A DNA stretch of 64,000 bases from SIG454 sp045646365. GTDB lineage: Bacteria > Bacillota > Clostridia > Monoglobales > Monoglobaceae. This document shows positions 25,788-34,672 of the stretch, piece by piece; position 1 is the first letter of the stretch; each line of letters opens with the position of its first letter. The position numbers and the translations under genes are program-made. The stretch spans positions 91,809 through 155,808 of the forward strand of contig JAZRKP010000083.1 of assembly GCA_045646365.1 (NCBI GenBank), written 5' to 3'. The notes below the pieces were generated by a model, which saw only the letters and a program-made list of their open reading frames with translations, was not told where the DNA came from and made no database searches.

Positions 25788-26483
25788 ATGGCTCTGTTTG
25801 CAATATCTGATTTGCATTTATCTTTTGGAACTGATAAACCAATGAATATATTTGGCGCAAAATGGGAAAATTATACAGAGAAATTGAAAACAAACTGGCA
25901 GGAAATGGTTAAGGAAGATGATGTTGTTATAATTCCTGGTGATATTTCCTGGGCATTATATATTGAAGAATCATTAGAAGATTTTAAGTTTATAAACGAA
26001 TTAAACGGAACAAAGCTCATTATGAAAGGTAATCACGATTATTGGTGGACAACAGCAAGTAAGATGCAAAAATTCTTTGATGAGCATAATTTCAATACGA
26101 TAAAAATTCTGAATAATAATTCATATATGTATAATAACATCGCAATTTGCGGAACAAGAGGTTGGAATATACCGCCTGAAAATTCAAATGGTGAAGACAG
26201 GAAAATATACGAAAGAGAAAAAATACGACTTGTTTTGTCCCTTGAAGAAGCAAAGGAAAGAGGTGCTGAGGAAATTATTGTTGCAATGCACTATCCACCG
26301 GTGAATGATGAAAAAAGTGACTTTATAGAAATAATGAAAGAATATAATGTCAGAAGATGTGTTTATGGGCATTTGCACGGCCCGGCACATTCAAATGCGG
26401 TTGAAGGTGAAGTTGATGGCATAAAAATTAACCTTATTTCGTGTGATTATATAAATTTTGCCCCATTATTTTTAAAAAATTAG
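25788..26483 (+). CDS. Calcineurin-like metallophosphoesterase
   Basis: 231 residues with the five metallophosphoesterase blocks in order: ISDLHLSFG at 6-14, PGDISWAL near 50, KGNHDYWW near 80, AMHYPPV near 165 and GHLHGP near 192. All of the usual metal ligands (D, H, D, N, H, H, H) are present. It hydrolyses a phosphoester in the cytosol; no signal peptide or membrane segment is seen. The true substrate is unknown. It lies alone between the divergent DUF1540 gene and the tig promoter. Confidence 0.85.
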   Translation: MALFAISDLHLSFGTDKPMNIFGAKWENYTEKLKTNWQEMVKEDDVVIIPGDISWALYIEESLEDFKFINELNGTKLIMKGNHDYWWTTASKMQKFFDEHNFNTIKILNNNSYMYNNIAICGTRGWNIPPENSNGEDRKIYEREKIRLVLSLEEAKERGAEEIIVAMHYPPVNDEKSDFIEIMKEYNVRRCVYGHLHGPAHSNAVEGEVDGIKINLISCDYINFAPLFLKN

Positions 26484-26505
26484 CAAAATTTTATTAAATA
26501 TGCTA

Positions 26506-26534
26506 TTGAAATATTTTTAAATGTGTGGTATAAT
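26506..26534 (+). promoter_or_regulatory. Promoter of tig-clpP-clpX
   Basis: TTGAAA and TATAAT with a 17-nt spacer including a TGTGG extended -10 context, 54 bp before tig. No CIRCE or CtsR-type repeat is visible in the leader. Confidence 0.72.
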
Positions 26535-26588
26535 TTGAAAATGTAGTATTGTGCTATTGGAAATTATTTATTAGAGAGGTTTTTAAAC

Positions 26589-27866
26589 ATGGCGACTAAA
26601 GAAAAAGCAGAAAAGAATATGGTTTCTTTTGAATTTAAAGTAAGTGCAGAAGAATTTGAAGCTGCAGTTGCAAAGGCTTACAAAAAGAATGTAGGTAAGA
26701 TTAACATTCAGGGCTTCAGAAGAGGAAAAGCTCCAAGAGCTATAATTGAAAGATATTACGGCAAAGAAGTTTTCTATGAAGATGCTGTAAACATTGTTCT
26801 TCCGGATGCATATGATAAAGCGATAGAAGAACAGAATATCGAAGCTGTTGCACAGCCTGAAATTGATGTTAAGGAAATTTCTGCAGAAACAGGCGTTGTG
26901 TTTACTGCTAAAGTTGCTGTTAAGCCTGAATTTGAGCTTGGACAGTATAAAGGTGTTAAGGTTAAGAAAGTAACACACAAGACAACAGAAAAAGATATTA
27001 ACGCTGAAATTGACAGAATTCGTGAAAGAAACGCTCGTCTTATTACTGTTGAAGACAGAGCTGCTGAAAAGGATGACACAGTTGTTATCGATTATGAAGG
27101 TTTTGTTGACGGAGTTGCTTTTGCCGGTGGTAAGGCTGAAGGCCACGAGCTTAAGCTTGGTTCAGGACAGTTTATTCCTGGCTTTGAAGATCAGCTTATC
27201 GGTGCAAACATAGGTGACGATGTAACTGTTAAAGTTACATTCCCTGAAGTTTATCATTCAGAAGAACTTAAGGGTAAGGATGCTGAGTTTAAAGTAAAGG
27301 TTCACGCTATTAAGACTCAGGAACTTCCTGAACTTGATGACGAATTTGCAAAAGATGTAAGTGAATTTGATACCTTTGAAGATTTCAAGGCTGATATAAC
27401 AAAGAAACTTAAGGAAAACAACAAGAAACGTTCAAAGCAGGAATTTGAAAACAATGTTTTAGAAGCAGTTTCAGAAGCTACTGAGATTGACATTCCTCAG
27501 GCTATGATTGATACAAATGTTGAAAACAGCATTCGTGATTTTGCAATGCAGATGCAGTATCAGGGTATTGACCTTAACCAGTATATGCAGATGACAGGAA
27601 TGACTATTGATACTCTTAAAGCTCAGTTCTTACCTGAAGCTGAAAAGAAAGTTAAGATGTCATTGATTCTTGAAAAAATCGCTAAGGTTGAAGATATTCA
27701 GGTTACAGATGATGAAGTTGAAGCTGAATATAAGAATATTGCAGAAACAAACAAGATGGAACTTGAAGATGTTAAGAAATATCTTAAGGCTGAAGACTTA
27801 AAGGAAAATAAACTTGTTGAAAAAACAGTTAATTTCCTTGTTGATAACGCTGATACAAGCAAATAA
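26589..27866 (+). CDS. tig: Trigger factor
   Basis: 425 residues with the three trigger-factor domains: an N-terminal ribosome-binding part with the signature GFRRGKAPRAIIERYYG near 42-58, a central FKBP-type prolyl isomerase domain (DTVVIDYEGFVDGVAFAGG near 162) and a C-terminal helical cradle. It binds nascent chains at the ribosome exit. The following gene order tig-clpP-clpX is widely conserved and links folding with proteolysis. Confidence 0.96.
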   Translation: MATKEKAEKNMVSFEFKVSAEEFEAAVAKAYKKNVGKINIQGFRRGKAPRAIIERYYGKEVFYEDAVNIVLPDAYDKAIEEQNIEAVAQPEIDVKEISAETGVVFTAKVAVKPEFELGQYKGVKVKKVTHKTTEKDINAEIDRIRERNARLITVEDRAAEKDDTVVIDYEGFVDGVAFAGGKAEGHELKLGSGQFIPGFEDQLIGANIGDDVTVKVTFPEVYHSEELKGKDAEFKVKVHAIKTQELPELDDEFAKDVSEFDTFEDFKADITKKLKENNKKRSKQEFENNVLEAVSEATEIDIPQAMIDTNVENSIRDFAMQMQYQGIDLNQYMQMTGMTIDTLKAQFLPEAEKKVKMSLILEKIAKVEDIQVTDDEVEAEYKNIAETNKMELEDVKKYLKAEDLKENKLVEKTVNFLVDNADTSK

Positions 27867-27876
27867 TGTAATTTAC

Positions 27877-27904
27877 AAAGGTTAGTCCCTCGGGATTAAC
27901 CTTT
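27877..27904 (+). terminator. Hairpin between tig and clpP
   Basis: AAAGGTTA / TAACCTTT arms with an inner CCC/GGG pairing, 10 bp after the tig stop. With few T residues after it, it is probably a partial terminator or processing site within the operon. Confidence 0.6.
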
Positions 27905-27960
27905 GATTTAAATTTTGATAAAAAGTCGAAAACTGACGAAAAATTCAAGGAGGTAATTTT

Positions 27961-28548
27961 ATGAATAACAGTATGATACCTTATGTTATTGAACAGACTA
28001 GCAGAGGAGAAAGATCCTACGATATTTTCTCGAGATTATTAAAAGACAGAATAATCTTTCTTTCTGATGAAGTGAATGATGTTACAGCAAGCCTTGTTGT
28101 TGCACAGCTTTTGTTCCTTGACAGTGAAGACCCTGATAAGGATATAAATCTCTATATCAACAGTCCGGGTGGTTCTATTACTGCGGGTATGGCAATATAT
28201 GATACAATGCAGTATACCAAAGCAGATGTCTCTACAATCTGTGTTGGTATGGCGGCTTCTATGGGTGCGTTTTTACTCTCTGCAGGTGCAAAGGGAAAAA
28301 GATATGCCCTCCCAAACAGTGAAATTATGATCCATCAGCCTCTTGGTGGTACTCAGGGTCAGGCAACTGATATACAGATTCACGCTGAAAGAATTATCAA
28401 GATGAAAGATAAGCTCAATAAAATGCTTAGCGAAAACACAGGGCAATCTCTTGATAAAATCAAAATGGATACAGAACGTGATAACTTTATGTCAGCTCAG
28501 GAAGCTTTAGAATATGGTCTTATTGATAAGATAGTTGAAAAAAGATAG
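27961..28548 (+). CDS. clpP: ATP-dependent Clp protease proteolytic subunit
   Basis: 195 residues, the standard ClpP length. Serine protease with the triad serine in GMAASMGAFLL near 97-98, histidine in EIMIHQPLGG near 122 and aspartate in the helix after the handle. NSPGGSITAGMAIYDTM near 62 is the oxyanion region. It has an AAGGAGGT ribosome site. It forms the proteolytic barrel that ClpX (encoded 17 bp downstream) feeds, including tmRNA-tagged proteins from the ssrA/smpB system at 59.8-60.6 kb. Confidence 0.97.
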   Translation: MNNSMIPYVIEQTSRGERSYDIFSRLLKDRIIFLSDEVNDVTASLVVAQLLFLDSEDPDKDINLYINSPGGSITAGMAIYDTMQYTKADVSTICVGMAASMGAFLLSAGAKGKRYALPNSEIMIHQPLGGTQGQATDIQIHAERIIKMKDKLNKMLSENTGQSLDKIKMDTERDNFMSAQEALEYGLIDKIVEKR

Positions 28549-28565
28549 ATTTAAAGGAGTTTTTT

Positions 28566-29849
28566 ATGTCAAACAATGAAGAAAGACGACAGTTCAGATG
28601 TTCATTTTGCGGTAAACCTGAGGAACAAGTGAAAAAACTTATTGAAGGTCCCGGCGTATATATTTGTAATGAATGTGTTGAGCTTTGCCTCGAACTGTTT
28701 GAAGACGATATAGATGCAGTTGAAAATGAGGGAATGGATTTTGCTGAACTTCCAAAACCTAAGGAAATCAAGGCGTTTCTTGACGATTATATAATCGGTC
28801 AGGAGAGTGCTAAGAAGGTTCTCTCTGTCGCTATTTATAACCACTATAAGAGAATAAAGTTTTCCGAAAAGACCGGAGAGGAAGTTGAACTTCAAAAAAG
28901 TAATATTCTTATGCTCGGTCCAACGGGTGTTGGTAAAACTTTTCTTGCCCAGACTCTTGCGAAAATGATGGAGGTTCCATTTGTTATTGCAGATGCCACA
29001 GCTTTAACTGAGGCAGGTTATGTTGGTGAGGATGTTGAGAATATTCTTTTGAAGCTTATTCAGGCTGCGGATTACAATATAGAAAAAGCGGAAAAAGGCA
29101 TTATTTATATAGACGAAATTGATAAAATTACAAGAAAATCTGAAAATCCGTCTATAACGAGAGATGTCAGTGGTGAAGGTGTTCAGCAAACTCTCCTTAA
29201 AATTCTCGAAGGTACAGTTGCTTCTGTTCCTCCAAACGGCGGAAGAAAGCATCCGCATCAGGAATTTATTCAGATTGATACGACTAATATCCTGTTCATA
29301 TGCGGTGGTGCATTTGAAGGGCTTGACAAAATTATAGAGAGCAGAATTTCTTCAAAAACTCTTGGATTTGGTGCGAAGGTTGTTAGTAAAACGGAAAGAA
29401 ATGCAGGGGAGTTATTAGAGCAGGTTGAACCTGAGGATTTACTCAAGTTTGGCTTAATCCCTGAATTTGTCGGAAGACTTCCAATTGTAACAACTCTTGA
29501 ATCGCTTAATATTGATGCCCTAAAGCAGATATTGACCAAACCTAAAAATGCGTTGGTTAAACAATACAAGAAACTGTTTGAAATGGATAATGTTCAGGTG
29601 GAATTTGAGGATGAGGCGATAGAGGCTATTGCTCAAAAAGCTATTGAGAGAAAAACCGGCGCAAGAGGTTTAAGAACAATTATTGAAGGCTTGATTCTTG
29701 AAATTATGTACGAAGTTCCGTCGGAAGAAAATCTCGAAAAGATTGTTTTCACGAAGAAGTGTATTACAGACGGAGTTGCACCTGAAAAAATTTATAAAGA
29801 AGAAAAAAGAACTGTAAAAAAAGTTACGACAAAAAAGAACGCAAGTTAA
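28566..29849 (+). CDS. clpX: ATP-dependent Clp protease ATP-binding subunit ClpX
   Basis: 427 residues. The N-terminal zinc finger is complete (CSFCGK near 13 and CNECVELC near 36). The AAA+ core has Walker A GPTGVGKT near 118, Walker B IIYIDEID near 178 and GEGVQQTLLKILEG near 200-213. The ClpP-contacting loop carries LGF in SSKTLGFGAKV near 264 rather than IGF. It unfolds substrates for ClpP. Confidence 0.97.
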   Translation: MSNNEERRQFRCSFCGKPEEQVKKLIEGPGVYICNECVELCLELFEDDIDAVENEGMDFAELPKPKEIKAFLDDYIIGQESAKKVLSVAIYNHYKRIKFSEKTGEEVELQKSNILMLGPTGVGKTFLAQTLAKMMEVPFVIADATALTEAGYVGEDVENILLKLIQAADYNIEKAEKGIIYIDEIDKITRKSENPSITRDVSGEGVQQTLLKILEGTVASVPPNGGRKHPHQEFIQIDTTNILFICGGAFEGLDKIIESRISSKTLGFGAKVVSKTERNAGELLEQVEPEDLLKFGLIPEFVGRLPIVTTLESLNIDALKQILTKPKNALVKQYKKLFEMDNVQVEFEDEAIEAIAQKAIERKTGARGLRTIIEGLILEIMYEVPSEENLEKIVFTKKCITDGVAPEKIYKEEKRTVKKVTTKKNAS

Positions 29850-29850
29850 T

Positions 29851-29893
29851 AAAAACAACCCTGAAACAAAAACTGTTTTGGGGTTGTTTTTTG
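29851..29893. terminator. Bidirectional terminator between clpX and polysaccharide deacetylase gene
   Basis: Long hairpin AAAAACAACCC / GGGTTGTTTTT with an extra inner AAACA/TGTTT stem. It has T tracts on both strands and lies 2-8 bp from both convergent stop codons. Confidence 0.9.
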
Positions 29894-29900
29894 TCTCTCC

Positions 29901-30755
29901 TCATTTTAAAATTATACTTAAAGGCTTGGAAGTGGGGCGTATAAAACGATTTAACATATACAAGCTTTCCTTATCTTGTGATATGTAGTTGGTTTTGTTT
30001 TCACAGGATAAGCTTGCTTTAAAACCAAGCTTTTTTATAATATCAAACGATGCCTCACTTACCGCTCCGAAGGGATATGTATATACCTCGGGAGTATAGC
30101 CAGTATGCTCTAAAAATTCCGTTTGTAACAGCATCAGGTCATAGGAAAGCATTTTTTCGTAATCGGTAATATCTTCGCTAATCTTTTTCTTTGAGCCATT
30201 TCTCCCCTTGTCTGTCGTATGCAGGTTGTAGGAATGGTTTTGGAATTCAACAAGTCCGCTATCCATCATTTCGTTTATTGTGTCCCAGTTAAGGTGAGCG
30301 TATTCTGTTGCTTTATCCTCATTTTGGGTATATAAATCCGTGTAAATTCCGACGATTGAGATTACCGCTTTCATATTATACTTTTTCAAAAGAGGGTATA
30401 CATATGTATAGTTATTATAGTAACCGTCGTCAAATGTAAGAATGATAGGCTTTTCGGGGAGTTTAGTGCCTTTGTAAATATAGTTTATTAAATCGCTCAT
30501 AAAAATCGGCGTGAATTTGTTTTCTTTTATGTATTTCAAATCATCCTCAAAGGCGGTTGGAGTTATAACAAATTTACTTGATTTTTTAGAATCTTTTAAA
30601 ACACTATGATACATAATTATTGGAACCTGGATTTTGTCATCGGCAGATGTTTGATTTGTTTCAGGGAGCATTAAGCATAGACCTGTTGATGAAACGAATA
30701 GTGATAAAATAATCAGATATATAAGTATTGTTTTAAAGTTAATAATAAACATCAT
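29901..30755 (-). CDS. Polysaccharide deacetylase (NodB domain), exported or anchored
   Basis: 284 residues. An N-terminal hydrophobic segment (about 7-30) acts as a signal or anchor. The carbohydrate esterase 4 domain follows: IIMYHSV near 46, the metal-binding TFDDGYYNNY near 104-113, VEFQNHSYNLH (H-x3-H) near 169 and YPFGA near 225. It removes acetyl groups from a wall polysaccharide or peptidoglycan outside the membrane. Two adjacent ATGs (30755, 30752) share an AAAGGAA site; either may be used. It is convergent with clpX and divergent from polA. Confidence 0.88.
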   Translation of the reverse strand: MMFIINFKTILIYLIILSLFVSSTGLCLMLPETNQTSADDKIQVPIIMYHSVLKDSKKSSKFVITPTAFEDDLKYIKENKFTPIFMSDLINYIYKGTKLPEKPIILTFDDGYYNNYTYVYPLLKKYNMKAVISIVGIYTDLYTQNEDKATEYAHLNWDTINEMMDSGLVEFQNHSYNLHTTDKGRNGSKKKISEDITDYEKMLSYDLMLLQTEFLEHTGYTPEVYTYPFGAVSEASFDIIKKLGFKASLSCENKTNYISQDKESLYMLNRFIRPTSKPLSIILK

Positions 30756-30838
30756 AGATTCCTTTCTTTTACAAAATTTTTAATTTATTATGATATAATA
30801 ATATGTGAAAATAATTCAATTATGATTTAGAAATATTG

Positions 30839-30867
30839 TTGACTTAAAGGGAAAAAAAGGATATAAT
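30839..30867 (+). promoter_or_regulatory. Promoter of polA operon
   Basis: TTGACT and TATAAT with 17-nt spacing, 40 bp before polA. Confidence 0.72.
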
Positions 30868-30907
30868 AAAAATAGTACTTTTTTTATATTGAGAAAAGAG
30901 GGTAATA

Positions 30908-33508
30908 ATGGATAAACTTCTGATAATTGACGGAAACAGTATTTTGAACAGAGCTTATTACGGGATAAGAATGCTTAATGCTCCTGATGGAACTCCGACA
31001 AATGCGGTTTACGGTTTCTTGAATATACTTTTTAAACAACTTGACGAAATAAACCCCGATGGTGTTTGTGTTGCGTTTGATGTTAAAGAAAAGACTTTTA
31101 GACATAAAATGTACGACTTGTATAAGGCACAGAGAAAGCCTGCTCCGGAAGATTTTCTCGTTCAGCTTCCTTTAATTAAAGAGGTTCTTTCCGCAATGAA
31201 TATTACCTGCCTTGAAAACCCAGGCTATGAAGCCGATGATATTATCGGGACAGTTTCAAGAATTTGTGAAGAACAGGGTGTTGAATGTAATATTTTGACC
31301 GGCGATAAGGATGATTTGCAGCTTGCATCAGGTCTTGTTAAAGTGCATCTTGTAATAACAAAAATGGGGAGCACAACAACTACAATTTATGATGATAAGG
31401 CTGTATTTGAGAAATACGGTGTTACCCCTAAAGAGTTTATAGATGTTAAGGGACTTATGGGAGATAGTTCTGATAATATCCCCGGAGTTGCAGGAATTGG
31501 CGAAAAAACTGCATTTTCGCTTATTTCAAATTATAAGAGTATTGAAAATATTTACGAAAATATTGAAACTATTGAGGTTACAAAATCAGTTCGTGAAAAG
31601 CTGATTAATGGAAAAGATGATGCATCACTGAGCAAGACTCTTGCCACTATAAACAGAGAAATTTCAGGAGATTATGACATTAAAAGCTACACGATTAAGG
31701 AATATAGCGAAAGTTTGCCAGAAATTTTTACAAGACTGAATTTCAAGCAGTTTATGTCTAAACTAAAGCTTTCCTCCGTATCGGTTCCCAAAAAGGAATG
31801 TAATAAAAAATGCGTAGTTGGCGGGATGGACAGACTTTGTGATATAAAAAGCGATGTAGTTTTTTACAGATTTTTCACAGATGACGATTCCTTGGCGATA
31901 ATTGATGGTGAGGAATATATCTATATTGAGAATACCGATGTTAAAGCCTTAAAAGCGTTTTTTGAATCAGATGTAAAAAAAATTGGCTACAATATTAAGG
32001 ATGATATTATTTATCTTGATGAAAAAAATATAGATTATAATGGTCTGTATTTTGATGTTATGATAGGTGCATATATATTAAATCCTGTTAGAAATGGGTA
32101 TAATTTTGACGAAATTGCACTTGAAATTGCCGGTATAGAGATTTCCGCTGACGATAATGAAACAGGACAAATGATGATGAATTTTGATGATTCATCGGAA
32201 GAGAAAGATGTAGAAAATGTCGCCAAAGAACTTTATGCTCTCAAAAATTTATACGATATTCTGCAGGAAAAAATCAAGGAAAATAATCAGGAAAAGCTTT
32301 GCTTTGATATAGAAATGCCTTTGATTAAGGTTCTTGCGAGTATGCAAATTGAGGGTGTGTTGATTGACAGAGATGCCCTAGTTGAATTTGGGAAGACTCT
32401 GGATAGAAAAATTGAAGATTCAACAGTTAAGATTTATGAATATGCAGGAAAAGAGTTCAATATAAATTCGCCTAAACAACTCGGTGAAATTCTATTTGCA
32501 GACCTTTCTTTACCACATGGAAAGAAAACGAAAACAGGTTACTCAACCAATGCCGAAATTCTTGAAAAGTTAAAGGATGTGCACCCAATTATTCCTGAAA
32601 TTCTTGAATACAGACAGGTTGCAAAACTTAAATCAACTTATGTTGAGGGATTACTTGGCGTTATAAATCCGAAAACAGGAAGAATACATTCTAACTTCAA
32701 ACAGAATGTTACGGCGACAGGGCGCATTAGTTCCACGGAGCCTAATCTTCAGAATATTCCCGTCAGAACAGCTCTTGGGCGTGAAATGAGAAAGATGTTT
32801 GTTGCTCCTGGTGGTAAAAACCTTGTGGATGCGGATTATTCGCAAATCGAACTCCGAGTACTTTCCCATATTGCTGATGATGAAAATATGAAGAACGCCT
32901 TTTTAAATAATATTGATGTTCACACACAAACGGCGTCTCAGGTTTTTAAGGTAAAGATAGAAGATGTTACTCCTGAAATGCGAACAAGTGCTAAAGCTGT
33001 AAATTTCGGTATTGTTTATGGCATAAGTGATTTTTCCTTATCGCAGGATTTGAAAATATCATTTAAAGAAGCCAAACAGTATATAGAGGGGTATTTCGAG
33101 AGTTATCCGAAAATAAAAACATATCTTGATAATGTTGTTGAGGAAGGTGCTAAGGATGGCTTTGTTTCAACTATTTTCGGCAGAAGAAGATATATGCCCG
33201 AACTCCGCTCTGGAAATAAAATAACACAAGCGTTTGGACAGCGTGTTGCTATGAATGCGCCAATTCAGGGGTCTGCAGCAGACATCATTAAAATTGCAAT
33301 GGTTAATGTTTATAACACTTTGAAAAAAAACAATCTTAAATCAAAATTGATTCTACAAATCCACGATGAATTGATAGTGGAAAGTTTTGAAGATGAGATT
33401 GAGATTGTAAACAAGATTCTCAGGGAAGAAATGGAGAATGCTGCTAAGCTTTCTGTTCCGCTTGAAGTGGATTTAAATACTGGAAAAAACTGGTATGATA
33501 CCAAATAA
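30908..33508 (+). CDS. polA: DNA polymerase I
   Basis: 866 residues. The 5' nuclease domain (about 1-290) is complete (DGNSILNRAYYG near 8, YEADDIIGT near 107, TGDKDDLQL near 129, GDSSDNIPGVAGIGEKTA near 180). The middle 3'-5' exonuclease domain has the fold but not the DxE motif (YRFFTDDD where DTET is expected), so proofreading is probably absent. The polymerase domain has all three motifs: DADYSQIELR near 640, the O-helix RTSAKAVNFGIVYG near 695 and QIHDELI near 817. It starts an apparent polA-coaE-transglycosylase-aminopeptidase run. Confidence 0.97.
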   Translation: MDKLLIIDGNSILNRAYYGIRMLNAPDGTPTNAVYGFLNILFKQLDEINPDGVCVAFDVKEKTFRHKMYDLYKAQRKPAPEDFLVQLPLIKEVLSAMNITCLENPGYEADDIIGTVSRICEEQGVECNILTGDKDDLQLASGLVKVHLVITKMGSTTTTIYDDKAVFEKYGVTPKEFIDVKGLMGDSSDNIPGVAGIGEKTAFSLISNYKSIENIYENIETIEVTKSVREKLINGKDDASLSKTLATINREISGDYDIKSYTIKEYSESLPEIFTRLNFKQFMSKLKLSSVSVPKKECNKKCVVGGMDRLCDIKSDVVFYRFFTDDDSLAIIDGEEYIYIENTDVKALKAFFESDVKKIGYNIKDDIIYLDEKNIDYNGLYFDVMIGAYILNPVRNGYNFDEIALEIAGIEISADDNETGQMMMNFDDSSEEKDVENVAKELYALKNLYDILQEKIKENNQEKLCFDIEMPLIKVLASMQIEGVLIDRDALVEFGKTLDRKIEDSTVKIYEYAGKEFNINSPKQLGEILFADLSLPHGKKTKTGYSTNAEILEKLKDVHPIIPEILEYRQVAKLKSTYVEGLLGVINPKTGRIHSNFKQNVTATGRISSTEPNLQNIPVRTALGREMRKMFVAPGGKNLVDADYSQIELRVLSHIADDENMKNAFLNNIDVHTQTASQVFKVKIEDVTPEMRTSAKAVNFGIVYGISDFSLSQDLKISFKEAKQYIEGYFESYPKIKTYLDNVVEEGAKDGFVSTIFGRRRYMPELRSGNKITQAFGQRVAMNAPIQGSAADIIKIAMVNVYNTLKKNNLKSKLILQIHDELIVESFEDEIEIVNKILREEMENAAKLSVPLEVDLNTGKNWYDTK

Positions 33509-33520
33509 AGGAAATTTGAT

Positions 33521-34108
33521 ATGAAAATAGTTGGAATCACAGGAGGAATCGGCTCGGGGAAAAGCACTGTAAGCCGTGAATTTGAGTCGTATGGTGCTGA
33601 AATTATAGATGCTGATGCTATTTCTCGGAGTATCACTTTGAAAAACGGTCTTGCATATAGGGAAATTGTTGATTTCTTCGGTAATGATATTATATGCAGT
33701 AGCGGTGAAATTGACAGAAAGAAACTTGCGGGGATTGTTTTCTCTGATAGTGAAAAATTAGAAGTATTAAATAATATCACTCATAAGTATATTTTTGAGG
33801 AAATGGAAAATCGTATTTCTGCATGTAAAAATGACTTAGTTATTTTAGATGTTCCGCTTTTGTTTTCGTCTGATTTTAAGATTGAATGTGATGTAAAGAT
33901 AGTTGTTGTTGCTGATTTAGAGGATAGGATTAGCAGAGTTATCCAAAGAGATGATACGGATAGAATATCTGTTGAAAACAGAATCAATTCGCAACTTTCG
34001 GATGAAGAAATGAAAAAACTTGCGGATATTGTTATAGAGAATGATTCGCTTGATAATATGAAAAAGCAAGTTAAAAAAATAGTTGAAATGTTAAGGGGTA
34101 GTATATAA
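33521..34108 (+). CDS. coaE: Dephospho-CoA kinase
   Basis: 195 residues. Last step of CoA synthesis. P-loop GITGGIGSGKSTVSREF at 5-21, IDADAISR near 30 and the lid/VILDVPLLFSS block near 103. It starts 12 bp after polA; the polA-coaE pair is typical of Firmicutes. Confidence 0.95.
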   Translation: MKIVGITGGIGSGKSTVSREFESYGAEIIDADAISRSITLKNGLAYREIVDFFGNDIICSSGEIDRKKLAGIVFSDSEKLEVLNNITHKYIFEEMENRISACKNDLVILDVPLLFSSDFKIECDVKIVVVADLEDRISRVIQRDDTDRISVENRINSQLSDEEMKKLADIVIENDSLDNMKKQVKKIVEMLRGSI

Positions 34109-34110
34109 AA

Positions 34111-34659
34111 ATGTTAAAAAAACTTACATGGCTACTGGTGTTGGTCCTTGCTGTTGTCTGGTTTTTTTTCTACGGTGGTAAAAATACTTTTCTTAAGTTC
34201 TTTTACCCTATACAATATGAAGAATATGTAGAAAAATATGCAAAGGAATATGATTTGGATAAATATGTTGTATATTCAGTCATACACACAGAAAGCAAAT
34301 TCGATGAAAAGGCTGTTTCGGATGCTGGTGCCATTGGACTTATGCAACTTATGGAAGAAACTGCGGAATATTGCAATTTGGAGGGAGAGTTTGGGTATAA
34401 TATATCCGAGCAGTTGTTTGAACCTGAGGTTAATATCCATATCGGGTGTTATTATTTAAGTTCACTTATAAAAAAATTCGGCAGTTTGGAGCTCGCGTTG
34501 ATTTCCTATAACAGTGGACCCGGAAATGTTACAAAATGGCTTAAAAATGATGAATATTCAGATGGTGAAGGCGGTCTTAATATAACGCCTTATAAAGAAA
34601 CAAATGATTATGTTGATAAAGTTTTAAAAAGTTATAAACGATATAAGGAAATATATTGA
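34111..34659 (+). CDS. Membrane-anchored lytic transglycosylase (SLT domain)
   Basis: 182 residues. One N-terminal membrane segment (about 4-22) and then a goose-lysozyme-like SLT domain. The catalytic glutamate is in VIHTESKFDEKAVS near 51-64, followed by AGAIGLMQLM near 66 and SYNSGPGNVTKWL near 133. It cleaves glycan strands of peptidoglycan at the outer face of the membrane. It starts 2 bp after coaE. The family is often linked to the coaE gene in clostridia. Confidence 0.9.
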   Translation: MLKKLTWLLVLVLAVVWFFFYGGKNTFLKFFYPIQYEEYVEKYAKEYDLDKYVVYSVIHTESKFDEKAVSDAGAIGLMQLMEETAEYCNLEGEFGYNISEQLFEPEVNIHIGCYYLSSLIKKFGSLELALISYNSGPGNVTKWLKNDEYSDGEGGLNITPYKETNDYVDKVLKSYKRYKEIY

Positions 34660-34672
34660 AAGGATGATAAAA

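Noticed and set aside
26583..27146. 187-residue minus-strand ORF rich in F, N and S
   Set aside because: Antisense to the trigger factor gene; low-complexity translation typical of the reverse of an AT-rich coding frame.
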